Below are positions 1 to 8,864 of a DNA stretch of 47,686 nucleotides, piece after piece (within the stretch, counting starts at the first letter, position 1; every line of letters begins with the position of its first letter). A program made the translations under genes and the position numbers. The notes under the pieces were generated by a model, which was not told where the DNA came from, searched no databases, and was given only the letters and a program-made list of their open reading frames with translations. Source of the DNA: Chitinophagaceae bacterium (GTDB lineage: Bacteria; Bacteroidota; Bacteroidia; Chitinophagales; Chitinophagaceae). The DNA lies in contig JAFBAN010000203.1 of assembly GCA_019247775.1 (NCBI GenBank), forward strand, positions 1-47,686. Direction: 5' to 3'.

Positions 1-103
1 CAGCTAAAGCAACCATTCACCATTCACCATTCACAATTCACCATTCACGATCGAAGTCTCACGACTGACGTCTCACGCTTCACGATCCACGCCTCGCGAT
101 CCA
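1..103. repeat. attcacc heptamer array followed by degenerate acgtctc array
   Basis: attcaccattcaccattcacaattcaccattcacgatcgaagtctcacgactgacgtctcacgcttcacgatccacgcctcgcg; left side may continue outside the window. Confidence 0.88.
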
Positions 104-104
104 T

Positions 105-1076
105 ATGAAAAAGGTCAAATACTACTATAACACCCATACGCTTCGCTATGAGAAGCTTGACACGCCGCTGCGGGTACGGCTGCTTCGTGTGATCGGGTTT
201 ATTGCAGCTTCTATTGTGACCGGAGCCATTATTTTCGCCATTGCATTTCAATACATCGATTCTCCCAAAGAAAAATTCCTGCGCCAACAGAATGACGATC
301 TCAAGGAAAGTTACAGTGTATTTGCAGAACGGATCAAGCAACTGGAACTGCAGATGGACGAGATAGAGAACAGGGATAATACCGTGTACAGATCCATTTT
401 TGAATCGCAACCCATTCCCGACAGCGCCCGAATCCTGGATATGGAACGCAAAAATGAAGTGAAACTGGTGCAGCAGATGGGTGAAACGGAGCTGGTGAAA
501 AGTATTACCGCACAGCTGAATAATCTTTTGCTTCGCACGGCTTACCAGGTGAAGTCCTTCGATGAGATCGATAATATGGTAAAGAACAAAGAAAAGCTGC
601 TGGCCGCCATCCCAGCCATCCAGCCGGTGAGCAACAAGGAACTCAGCCGTATCGCTTCCGGTTTCGGCTATCGTATCGATCCTGTGTATAAAGAGCGGAG
701 AGCGCATATGGGTCTCGATTTTACCGCCCCGCAGGGAACACCCATCTACGCTACCGCCGACGGAACGGTGAGCGATGCCGGTTTCAATACCGGCGGTTTC
801 GGCAACCGCGTTATCATCCGTCATGGATATGGTTACGAAACCTGGTACGGACACATGTACCGCATCAAAGCGCGGGTAGGCGAGCGCGTAAAGCGAGGCG
901 AAGTGATCGGTTATATCGGCAATACCGGTAAAAGCACAGGTCCGCATTGCCACTATGAAGTGCACCGCAATGGCATCGCGGTCGACCCCATTTATTATTT
1001 CTACAATGATCTCACACCGGCCCAGTTCGACAGGATCCTGAAACTGGCCGCAGCGAGCAATCAGAGCTTCGATTAG
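105..1076 (+). CDS. M23 family metallopeptidase (murein endopeptidase-like), membrane anchored
   Basis: 323 aa ORF; N-terminal TM segment, coiled coil, then the LytM/M23 signature GFGYRIDPVYKERRAHMGLDFTAPQGTPIYATADGTV...GYGYETWYGHM...GNTGKSTGPHCHYEVH. Confidence 0.93.
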   Translation: MKKVKYYYNTHTLRYEKLDTPLRVRLLRVIGFIAASIVTGAIIFAIAFQYIDSPKEKFLRQQNDDLKESYSVFAERIKQLELQMDEIENRDNTVYRSIFESQPIPDSARILDMERKNEVKLVQQMGETELVKSITAQLNNLLLRTAYQVKSFDEIDNMVKNKEKLLAAIPAIQPVSNKELSRIASGFGYRIDPVYKERRAHMGLDFTAPQGTPIYATADGTVSDAGFNTGGFGNRVIIRHGYGYETWYGHMYRIKARVGERVKRGEVIGYIGNTGKSTGPHCHYEVHRNGIAVDPIYYFYNDLTPAQFDRILKLAAASNQSFD

Positions 1077-1082
1077 GGATCG

Positions 1083-1215
1083 TGGGCGTCAATCGTGAGA
1101 CGTCAGACGTGAAACGTGAGTAAAGCTGTAGTTTATCGTCACGCCTATTCCCCACATTCCTGTTTAACGCCTAATATTCAAGTCTCACGTCTCACGCCTC
1201 ACGTCTCACGTTTCC
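1083..1215. repeat. acgtctc heptamer repeats in inverted arrangement
   Basis: atcgtgagacgtcagacgtgaaacgtgag (left) versus agtctcacgtctcacgcctcacgtctcacgtttc (right). Confidence 0.9.
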
Positions 1216-1241
1216 TGATGATTATTTCCGAACTTTAGCAA

Positions 1242-1472
1242 ATGGAGCCCGGTGTAAAAAAATACCTGATCAGGATCGTGAACACCTTGTCGCTGGGATT
1301 GCTCTGGATGGCTTTGAACAGTACGTTCGGGATCATGTATGACTATGCATTCATTCACGACCGGTTGAGCATCGGCAATATTCTGTTCTACACCTGGTTC
1401 CTGGCAAGCCTTACCGCTTTTCTCTGGTGGGTCGTTAAAATATGGAGTAAGCCGATAAATTTCGAAGAATAA
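1242..1472 (+). CDS. small hypothetical membrane protein
   Basis: 76 aa ORF with two hydrophobic segments in an otherwise unoccupied gap. Confidence 0.6.
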   Translation: MEPGVKKYLIRIVNTLSLGLLWMALNSTFGIMYDYAFIHDRLSIGNILFYTWFLASLTAFLWWVVKIWSKPINFEE

Positions 1473-1525
1473 TCCCTGCTTCAGGTTGTTAACGGATGGC
1501 TTTTCGTTACTTTCAGTTTCAAACC

Positions 1526-1939
1526 ATGGGCATGTCTCTGAAGAAGATTTCAAAATGGATGATGATCTCGGGCGTTTTAATGATCTGGTCTGTGAAATTC
1601 GTGATCAGGCCCTTTGTACATATTCCTGCTGCGTTGAAACCGCTTGTTGGATTTGCACCGAACCTGATCGGTTCTTTCCTGCTGCCTTTCGGCGCTTACC
1701 TGTTCTTCAGAAAGATATTCCGCCTGCAAACCGCCGCCGATCTCAACCGCACCTGTTCATTCGGATTGTTGCTGGTGATCATCAACGAGTACCTGCAGCG
1801 CATCCCCGTATTCGGCCGCACATTCGATTATCTCGATATTGTTTTTTCTGTGGTAGGCGTATTTGCCGGTCATCTTGTATTCAGCAGGCTATTGCATAGA
1901 TCGGCGCGGTCGCTCATCAGTTCTTCGCATCCAGTATAA
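1526..1939 (+). CDS. VanZ-like small integral membrane protein
   Basis: ORF track gives 1496; an internal ATG at 1526 (MGMSLKK...) is a likelier start. Hydrophobic with NEYLQRIPVFGRTFDYLDIVFSVVGVFAG, resembling the VanZ-like NE..Q..GR..D..D pattern. Confidence 0.6.
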   Translation: MGMSLKKISKWMMISGVLMIWSVKFVIRPFVHIPAALKPLVGFAPNLIGSFLLPFGAYLFFRKIFRLQTAADLNRTCSFGLLLVIINEYLQRIPVFGRTFDYLDIVFSVVGVFAGHLVFSRLLHRSARSLISSSHPV

Positions 1940-2822
1940 CCGGTGTTTTACCACCGCCCATAATGATCACTTTCGAATTTGGTGACGTGATCAGTCCTTT
2001 GGTGACCTGGATCTGCTCATACTGCAGCTGTTTATCGCTGAGTCCCGTGCTGATAATCCGCTGGTAGTCGGCAATACCCTGCGCTTCAACCCGTTTACGC
2101 TCGGCTTCCTGTTTCTCCTTCTGCAGCACGAATTCCATTTTCTGTGCATCCTGCTCCGCTTTGATCTTTTCTTCTATCGAACCTTTTACGGTCGAGGGCA
2201 GTGTGATGTTGCGTACCAGCAGCTGTTCCAGTATCAGCCCGCGTTTTTTGAAATCTTCCTCAATGCTTTTGAAGATCCGGCCCTGGAACAGATCACGTTT
2301 ATTGGAGTACAGATCTACCGCTGTAAAATAAACCGCATTATCCCTGATCTTGGTGCGGGTAAGGGGCCTTACGATCTTGTCGCGGTAGTCCAGGCCGGTC
2401 TCGCGCATGATGCGCGGGGCTTCATTGCTGATCACCCGGTACAATACAGTCAGATCGATGATCACTTCCAGGCCATCGGCAGTAAGTACACGGATGGCGT
2501 CGTCGCCGGCCTTATCGCCTTCGTCGTGCACGCCGCTCATGGTGTAATTCTGGGTTTTGACATCAACTGTCTTTACATCCACCAGTGGATTGACCAGGTT
2601 GAGTCCGCTGTACAGCACGTTGTCGTCCACCTTACCGAACAGGGATTTAACGCCTACCTGGCCTGCATCGATCTGTTGTATACAGGAAGTAAGAAAACCG
2701 ATAATGATAATGACAATGCCACCGATGCGCAGGCCATTGGATACTTTGTGCAGCGCTTCATTCTGCCTGGCAATAACGAGTCCGGCTATCAGGATAATGA
2801 CGCCGAGTATGATGAGTACCAT
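1917..2822 (-). CDS. prohibitin / SPFH-domain membrane protein
   Basis: 301 aa; N-terminal TM helices, SPFH-like core (IDAGQVGVKSLFGKV...GLNLVNPLVDVKTVDVKTQNYTM) and C-terminal coiled coil (EEKIKAEQDAQKMEFVLQKEKQEAERKRVEAQGIADYQ). Confidence 0.88.
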   Translation of the reverse strand: MVLIILGVIILIAGLVIARQNEALHKVSNGLRIGGIVIIIIGFLTSCIQQIDAGQVGVKSLFGKVDDNVLYSGLNLVNPLVDVKTVDVKTQNYTMSGVHDEGDKAGDDAIRVLTADGLEVIIDLTVLYRVISNEAPRIMRETGLDYRDKIVRPLTRTKIRDNAVYFTAVDLYSNKRDLFQGRIFKSIEEDFKKRGLILEQLLVRNITLPSTVKGSIEEKIKAEQDAQKMEFVLQKEKQEAERKRVEAQGIADYQRIISTGLSDKQLQYEQIQVTKGLITSPNSKVIIMGGGKTPVILDAKN

Positions 2823-2879
2823 ATAGAAAGTTTTGGTTGAATTGATCTATCAGTCGCTGAGCCTGCAAAAACATTACAG

Positions 2880-3332
2880 CTAACTGCTGTGATCCGCCAC
2901 GATCACCCACTGCCCATCGATCTTACGCAGCAGCAAGGTATAATATCCTTCCAGGTTGCCGATACTGCGGTGTAATGTCCACTTGCCAAGCAGAAAATAG
3001 CTGGTGGCGGACACAGGTTCCAGTTTGAGGATATCGAAATGCAGCTTGCCCATGGCCACGGTATCGGGATATCCTTTTTTATAATTCGCAAGTGCCGCCC
3101 GATAGCCATACCTCGGTCCGTTCTTACCTACGAACAGCAGGCTGTCGTTGTTCCAGTAGCCCACCATAAAGCCCTCGATATTGCCTTTGTTCCACTGTTC
3201 GGTCTGGCGGGCCAGCAATTGCCGGATGGCCTGTTCGTCTTTAGACTGGGCATAGGTAAAGAGCGAGAGAAAAGTAAAAATGGTTAAAGTGGTAAAAAGC
3301 GGTAAATGGTTCTTGCGGGTTCCGGATGGCAT
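2880..3332 (-). CDS. secreted DUF4440 / NTF2-like (SnoaL superfamily) protein
   Basis: Signal peptide then DEQAIRQLLARQTEQWNKGNIEGFMVGYW...; start placed at internal ATG 3332 because the upstream 12 aa of the 3368 ORF precede the signal peptide. Confidence 0.7.
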   Translation of the reverse strand: MPSGTRKNHLPLFTTLTIFTFLSLFTYAQSKDEQAIRQLLARQTEQWNKGNIEGFMVGYWNNDSLLFVGKNGPRYGYRAALANYKKGYPDTVAMGKLHFDILKLEPVSATSYFLLGKWTLHRSIGNLEGYYTLLLRKIDGQWVIVADHSS

Positions 3333-3368
3333 GCTGTTGTTTTTATGAAAGCTACACAAAAACCGCAA

Positions 3369-4028
3369 TTATTTCCAGGCCCTTACTATTTCCCGTTTGC
3401 CGGGCGGACCGGGTATTTTGGTGACGTCGAATCCCGCGGCTGTCAACGCCCGGCGAACATTGCTTTTGCTGCTGTACGTCAGCAGGGCACCGCCCGACAG
3501 CAGCAGCCCATACAACTGTTCGAAGAATGCCTGGCTCCATAGCTCGGGCTGCACATCCGGTGCGAACGCATCGAGGTAGATGCCATGCACAGGTTGGAGC
3601 GGGAGTGCTGCGGGGAGTGCGATCTGCAGTTTCAGTAAACTGAAATAAGGGCTGATATCGGTTTCTTTTTCCCATTCGGCTTCATGTATTTTGTTGAACA
3701 GCTCCTGCTGTGCCATAAGGCTGCCATAATTCAGCTGTCCTGTTTCTGCTTCGGTAAGGGGATATTTTTCAATACCGGAATACCGGATCCAGCGTTGATG
3801 CAGGCCCGCTTCCCGCGCGCTAAGCAGCGCATTCAGCCCGGTGCCGAAACCGATCTCCAGCAAACGCAAGGGATCACCCGGGAACTTTTCAAACAGGACC
3901 ATCAGTCCCGACCGCACAAATACATGCATGCTTTCCTGGATAGCCCCGTGGTGACTATGGTAACTCACATTCATTTCCGGAATGGAGATGGTATGCGAGC
4001 CGTCGGCGGTGAGTTGGAGTTGACGCAA
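3369..4028 (-). CDS. mnmD: tRNA (5-methylaminomethyl-2-thiouridine) methyltransferase MnmD-like
   Basis: LTADGSHTISIPEMNVSYHSHHGAIQES and LRLLEIGFGTGLNALL (SAM motif), IYLDAFAPDVQPELWSQAFFEQL; TTG start in this frame, start uncertain. Confidence 0.85.
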   Translation of the reverse strand: MRQLQLTADGSHTISIPEMNVSYHSHHGAIQESMHVFVRSGLMVLFEKFPGDPLRLLEIGFGTGLNALLSAREAGLHQRWIRYSGIEKYPLTEAETGQLNYGSLMAQQELFNKIHEAEWEKETDISPYFSLLKLQIALPAALPLQPVHGIYLDAFAPDVQPELWSQAFFEQLYGLLLSGGALLTYSSKSNVRRALTAAGFDVTKIPGPPGKREIVRAWK

Positions 4029-4089
4029 TGGGAGTCTGGAGTTAGGAGTTAGGAGTTTGGAGTTTGGAGTTTGGAGTTTGGAGTTTGGG
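4029..4089. repeat. ggagtct/ggagttt heptamer array between divergent mnmD and AlkA-like gene
   Basis: gggagtctggagttaggagttaggagtttggagtttggagtttggagtttggagtttggg, period 7. Confidence 0.92.
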
Positions 4090-4164
4090 ATAAAGATAGA
4101 GCAAGGTAGGGAGAAGGGAAGGTTGGTTGGCGGGTAAGAGGGGGCTTTTTATTATCTTGGGCGG

Positions 4165-4773
4165 ATGGAATATGTTGCACATTTACAGAAGGACAAGAGG
4201 CTGGCGAAAACGATCGGGGAGGATCTGCATGAACTGACACTGCATAAGAATATCCCGGTACGCATTATGGCCAGCATCATCAGTCAGCAGTTAAGTACCA
4301 AGGTTGCTAAAGTGATCTTCAAGCGTTTTCTCGATCTCTATAAGGGCAAGGAGCCTAAACCGCAGCAGGTACTGGATACGCCCGCTGAAAAACTTCGCGC
4401 CATCGGTCTGAGCAATGCCAAAGTAAGTTATGTTCATAATGTGGCGCAGTTCTGCATCGATCACAAAATAACCGATAAGAAACTGCTGGCGATGTCCAAT
4501 GAGGAGATCATTGAACTGTTGGTGCAGATCAAAGGCATCGGCAAATGGTCGGTGGAGATGCTGCTGATGTTCACTCTCGGCAGGGAAGACGTATTTGCAG
4601 TGGATGATCTGGGTATCCAGCAGGCCATGATCAAGCTGTACAAACTGGATCCGGCAGACAAAAAAGCTATGAAAGAAAAAATGCTGAAGCTCTCAGAAAA
4701 ATGGAGCCCTTACCGCACTTATGCCTGCCTGCATCTCTGGCGCTGGAAAGACAATACGCCTGTGCAGAAATAG
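4165..4773 (+). CDS. DNA-3-methyladenine glycosylase II-like (AlkA family, HhH-GPD)
   Basis: HhH-GPD motif LLVQIKGIGKWSVEMLLMFTLGREDVFAVDDLGIQQAM. Confidence 0.9.
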   Translation: MEYVAHLQKDKRLAKTIGEDLHELTLHKNIPVRIMASIISQQLSTKVAKVIFKRFLDLYKGKEPKPQQVLDTPAEKLRAIGLSNAKVSYVHNVAQFCIDHKITDKKLLAMSNEEIIELLVQIKGIGKWSVEMLLMFTLGREDVFAVDDLGIQQAMIKLYKLDPADKKAMKEKMLKLSEKWSPYRTYACLHLWRWKDNTPVQK

Positions 4774-4797
4774 TTCCGGTGCTTACAAGGGGGTTGC

Positions 4798-7383
4798 TCA
4801 GGCCGAATTCCTTGCGGCATTGATAATGCCGAACATACTGCGCGTGACCAGTTTTTCATACACTGTTTTGGTTTCCGCATTTGTTTCGTTGCTGTGCAGG
4901 TGATGCAGGGCATATTGCTGAATGGTAAGCAGCGGCAATACGATCTTATCGCGCATCAGGATAGAAGCGCGGCCTGTCTTATCGTCCTGCATTAACTCTT
5001 TTGAGCCCGATAGCTCCAGTACCAGTTGGGCGGTAAGGTCGAATTCGCGTTTGATCAGTTCCCAAATAGGGCCATAGGTCGGATCCTCCTTGATGTATCG
5101 TGTGGGTGCGAAATTCGATTTAAGCATGCTCATCATGCTGTTGTCGATCAGCGTGCGGAAGAAAAGCGTATTCCGGAACATGGCTTTCACATCCTCCCAC
5201 ATTCCTTTTTCCTTTACCTGCTGCAAGGCCGTACCCACACCGAAATAACCAGGTACATTTTGCTTGAGCTGGCTCCAGCTTCCTACAAAAGGCACCGCAC
5301 GCAGATCTTCGAATTTCAGTCCACCGCCGCCGCCGCGTTTGGCAGGGCGGCTCGCGATATTGCTTTTGCTGTAATAATCCAGCGGACTGAATTGCTGCAG
5401 GTAACTCAGGAATAACGGATGGGTTTTAAAAGACTGGTAAACCTCGTAACTTATCTTGCCCAGTTCTTCGAGCAGGTGCCGGTCGTGGTTGGAGATCTGC
5501 GCGCGCGTGTCGCTGAATAGTTCATTGCTGACCCCTGCGCTCAACAGCTGCTCCAGGTTGAACTGCGAAGACTGGATGGTGCCGAAATTGGAAGTGATGG
5601 TCTGCCCCTGGATGGTAAGCTGGATCTCTTCATTCTCGATGGTACTGCCGAGCGAGGCATAGAATTTATTGGTCTTGCCGCCGCCGCGCGAAGGTGGTCC
5701 CCCACGGCCATCGAAGAACTTGGCCCTGATATCGTATTTGCGCGAGATCGCGGTCAGGTTTTCCTTGGCTGTGTAAATGCTCCAGTTGGCCTGCAGGTAT
5801 CCGCCGTCTTTGGTGCCGTCGCTGAAACCGAGCATGATGGTTTGCTGGCGCTGGCGGCTTTCCAGGTGCTGTTTATACACCGGCAGCCGGTATAAGGATT
5901 CCATGATCTGTTCGGCCGCAGCAAGATCGTTAACGGTCTCGAATAAGGGAACGATGTCGAGTGTCAGCTGTTCCGTATCCCAGCCGCAGAGCCGCGCAAG
6001 GGCATACACTTCCATCACGTTCACCGCACTCTGACAATTGCTGATGATATAACGCTGGCATCCCTGGATGCCGTTCTGCTGCTGGATGGTGCGGATGGCG
6101 CAGACACTGAGTAAGGTTTCTTTGGTCAACTCATCTTTCATCAACTGCGGATCAACCCTGGTGCGTATGGCCGCAAGGTGTTCCATTTTTTCGGCAGGTG
6201 AGAACGAATCGTAGTTGTCTGGAAAGATCCCGGGCTGACCTGCGGCTTTCAACTCACTGTTTACCTGGGCCAGTACTTTGGTGTGGATCCGGCTGTCCTG
6301 GCGGATATCGAGCGCGGCGAAATGCGTACCGAATATTTTTATTTTATGGATCAGGCTGTCCAGGCGCTGCAGGAACAGCGAATGATGCTGCAATACGATC
6401 AGCTCGCGCATGGCATAGAGTTGCTGCAGCAGGTCCTGTGCCGTAAGGCGTTTGGCTTCCCTGGGCCTGAACACGTTTTCGTACAGTTGTTGTTCGAGGC
6501 TGTGGATCATCGTATCCACACCGGTAAAAGTGAGTCGACGTGCGAGTTTACGGACATCGCGGTAGTAGCATACGATAATGGCGCTGCGCAACGCTTCGGC
6601 TACCCGCAGGGTAATATCGGCGGTAACAAAAGGGTTGCCATCGCGGTCGCCCCCGGGCCAGAAACCGAGTTCGATAAACGGATTATCGCCGTCGAACTGG
6701 CTGTCGAATACTTCCTGGTTGATGTAGTTATAAATATTGCCGATCGAATGGTAGAGGATATTCTCGAGGTACCACATCAGGTTCACCGCCTCGTCGAAAG
6801 GGGTCGGCTGCTTCTTGTTGAAGAAAGGGGTGATGCCGAGTTGCTGGATATACTGGTTGATGGTATGAAAATCATTCCGGCTAATGGCTTCACTCATATC
6901 GTGAATGATGCCTAGTACGGAACCGGGATAAAACTGTGTGGGATGCGCTGTTAATACCACCCGCACTTTAAATTTCCGGAGCTTGTTCTTCAGTGCCTGG
7001 GTCTTGCCGGCAAATGCAGCTTCATTGAACAGGCCTTTGAGGCTGCCGGCGCCATCCATATTGTTGACGGTGGTGAAAGCCGCGTCCTCGATGGCATCGA
7101 ACAGCACGATCTGCCGCTCTATGTACTGCACGAACTTGAACAGCCGGTCTACTTTTTCGGTTTCGGTCTTAACCGTAGTATGCTGTTCAAAAAAATGGTC
7201 GATGATCTGCATCGGATTCCGCCCTTCTGCATAGCCGTCGATGCAGGCCTGCAGTAAAATGGGTAACAATGCGCCTACATTGGCGATGCCTGAAAAAGGA
7301 AGTGCGGCGAAAAGGCTGTTGTAGATAACATACTTGTCCGTTACATTCCGCTTGAAATTGCTGATGTATAGTGAAGATGACAT
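4798..7383 (-). CDS. ppc: phosphoenolpyruvate carboxylase
   Basis: 861 aa; VVLTAHPTQ, GFWPGGDRDGNPFVT, FFDGRGGPPSRGGG signatures of PEP carboxylase. Confidence 0.95.
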   Translation of the reverse strand: MSSSLYISNFKRNVTDKYVIYNSLFAALPFSGIANVGALLPILLQACIDGYAEGRNPMQIIDHFFEQHTTVKTETEKVDRLFKFVQYIERQIVLFDAIEDAAFTTVNNMDGAGSLKGLFNEAAFAGKTQALKNKLRKFKVRVVLTAHPTQFYPGSVLGIIHDMSEAISRNDFHTINQYIQQLGITPFFNKKQPTPFDEAVNLMWYLENILYHSIGNIYNYINQEVFDSQFDGDNPFIELGFWPGGDRDGNPFVTADITLRVAEALRSAIIVCYYRDVRKLARRLTFTGVDTMIHSLEQQLYENVFRPREAKRLTAQDLLQQLYAMRELIVLQHHSLFLQRLDSLIHKIKIFGTHFAALDIRQDSRIHTKVLAQVNSELKAAGQPGIFPDNYDSFSPAEKMEHLAAIRTRVDPQLMKDELTKETLLSVCAIRTIQQQNGIQGCQRYIISNCQSAVNVMEVYALARLCGWDTEQLTLDIVPLFETVNDLAAAEQIMESLYRLPVYKQHLESRQRQQTIMLGFSDGTKDGGYLQANWSIYTAKENLTAISRKYDIRAKFFDGRGGPPSRGGGKTNKFYASLGSTIENEEIQLTIQGQTITSNFGTIQSSQFNLEQLLSAGVSNELFSDTRAQISNHDRHLLEELGKISYEVYQSFKTHPLFLSYLQQFSPLDYYSKSNIASRPAKRGGGGGLKFEDLRAVPFVGSWSQLKQNVPGYFGVGTALQQVKEKGMWEDVKAMFRNTLFFRTLIDNSMMSMLKSNFAPTRYIKEDPTYGPIWELIKREFDLTAQLVLELSGSKELMQDDKTGRASILMRDKIVLPLLTIQQYALHHLHSNETNAETKTVYEKLVTRSMFGIINAARNSA

Positions 7384-7431
7384 GATTGCTTGCTTGCTGA
7401 AGTTAGTTGATTTGGGTTGAAATAGTTAAAC

Positions 7432-7485
7432 TGGGTAATGGGGTTAAAGTGGTAAAAACGGTTAAAGCGGTTAAAGCGGTGGATG
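7432..7485. repeat. ggttaaagc (about 9 nt) tandem repeats between divergent ppc and sigma factor genes
   Basis: ggggttaaagtggtaaaaacggttaaagcggttaaagcggtgg; a related aaaatggttaaagtggtaaaaagcggtaaatgg occurs near 3275-3308. Confidence 0.75.
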
Positions 7486-7594
7486 GGTTGAGCAAATCGG
7501 GCAAGAAAGGCGGCACAGATTTTTAGCCTCTGGCCAGTGACCCGCTACCTTTTTAACCATTTTAACTTCACTATATTTATAAAAATTGTTCCGC

Positions 7595-8140
7595 ATGCAG
7601 GGAGACGATAAAACGCTTTTGCTGGAGTTCAGGCAGGATGCCACAAAAGAGCGGGCGTTTACGGCTATCATCAAGAAATACCAGGAGAAGCTGTACTGGC
7701 ATATCCGGCGGATGGTGGTGGATCACGACGATGCCAATGATGTGGTGCAGAATATGTTCATCAAAGTGTGGAAGGGACTGGAGAATTTCAGGGAAGACAG
7801 CCAGCTGTATACCTGGCTCTACCGCATCGCAACCAATGAGGCGCTCAGTTTCCTGGAACAGCAAAAAAAGCGGAATACGGTCAGTTTAACAGATGTGGAG
7901 GAAGGGCTAAGCGATAAGATCAAAGCAGAAGCCAATTTCGACCCTGGTCAGCTGGAGTGGAAGCTGCAGCTGGCTATTCAGCAACTTCCTGATAAACAGC
8001 GACTTGTGTTCAATCTTCGTTATTTTGACGAGCTGCCCTACCAGGAAATGAGCCGGATCCTGGAGACCAGCGAGGGGGCCTTGAAGGCCAGCTACCATCA
8101 TGCAGCCAAAAAAATAGAGGAATTCCTGAAAAATAATTAA
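7595..8140 (+). CDS. ECF-type RNA polymerase sigma factor (sigma-70 family)
   Basis: Sigma region 2 (DDANDVVQNMFIKVWKGLENFREDSQLYTWLYRIATNEAL) and region 4 (QLPDKQRLVFNLRYFDELPYQEMSRILETSEGALKASYHHAAKKIE); ATG at 7595 preferred to TTG at 7586. Confidence 0.93.
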   Translation: MQGDDKTLLLEFRQDATKERAFTAIIKKYQEKLYWHIRRMVVDHDDANDVVQNMFIKVWKGLENFREDSQLYTWLYRIATNEALSFLEQQKKRNTVSLTDVEEGLSDKIKAEANFDPGQLEWKLQLAIQQLPDKQRLVFNLRYFDELPYQEMSRILETSEGALKASYHHAAKKIEEFLKNN

Positions 8141-8175
8141 ACCAACAGGTCGTATCGGTGTCAAATATTACTGAG

Positions 8176-8862
8176 ATGGAACAGCGAGCGCAAATACTGG
8201 ATGAATTGCAGAAGATCAGCCCCTTATTGGCCCAGGTGCCGGTAAATACCCCATTCCGGGTGCCATCGGGTTATTTTGACAACCTGCCGGCCATGGTAAT
8301 GGATCGGGTACAGGATCCGTTCTTATCTGCGGATCATCAGTTAAATGCATTTAAAGTGCCCCAGGGCTATTTCGAAAGCCTTGCGGGAAATATCCTGGAA
8401 AAGATCGGGGCAAATGAGGTAAGAACGGAGTTGGAAACGATAGCACCCCTGCTTAACCAGATCAGTCGTAAAAATCCATATGAGCTTCCTGCCGGTTATT
8501 TTGAACAATTGCAGGCCCTGCCTCCGAAGAAGGAGGCCAGAGTGGTTCCATTTCGCAGAGCGCGCCGCTGGATGCAGTATGCCGCAGCCGCTGTGATCAG
8601 CGGGATACTGGTTACCGGAGCATTCCTGTACACCGATAGCGGAAGCGATCTGCGCAACGACAAAACCGATGTGCCTGCTGAACTGAACAAACTGAGTGCC
8701 GGCGAGCTGGTAAACTATCTCGATAACCCCGAACATCCACAAACCGCTTCCAGTGATGTGGCGGCCGATGTAAAAAATAATATTCACGCAGTAAGTGATG
8801 AGGAGCTTGATCAGTATCTTACCGAGCATGCCGACGAACTGACTTCCACTGCAACGAACTAG
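8176..8862 (+). CDS. putative single-TM anti-sigma-like protein with repeated P-x-GYF motifs
   Basis: Directly downstream of ECF sigma gene; one TM (WMQYAAAAVISGILVTGAFLYT); N-terminal half has three VP.GYF..L-type units; ATG at 8176 preferred to GTG at 8158. Confidence 0.65.
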   Translation: MEQRAQILDELQKISPLLAQVPVNTPFRVPSGYFDNLPAMVMDRVQDPFLSADHQLNAFKVPQGYFESLAGNILEKIGANEVRTELETIAPLLNQISRKNPYELPAGYFEQLQALPPKKEARVVPFRRARRWMQYAAAAVISGILVTGAFLYTDSGSDLRNDKTDVPAELNKLSAGELVNYLDNPEHPQTASSDVAADVKNNIHAVSDEELDQYLTEHADELTSTATN

Positions 8863-8864
8863 CC

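Noticed and set aside
45-965. 306 aa minus-strand ORF opposite the M23 peptidase
   Set aside because: Shadow ORF; the plus strand has a clear LytM domain.
1083-1215. Inverted repeats considered as insertion-sequence termini
   Set aside because: No transposase ORF between or near the arms, no clear target-site duplication, and the spacing is too small.
1486-1899. 137 aa plus-strand ORF overlapping the VanZ-like gene in another frame
   Set aside because: Arg/Pro/Cys-rich frame-shifted translation; the 1526-1939 frame is the membrane protein.
4029-4089. Heptamer arrays considered as CRISPR
   Set aside because: Unit is 7 nt without unique spacers, no 25-40 nt repeat/spacer periodicity and no cas genes.
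4049-4240. 63 aa minus-strand ORF upstream of mnmD
   Set aside because: C-terminus is translated heptamer array (SQTPNSKLQTPNS); overlaps the AlkA-like gene start.
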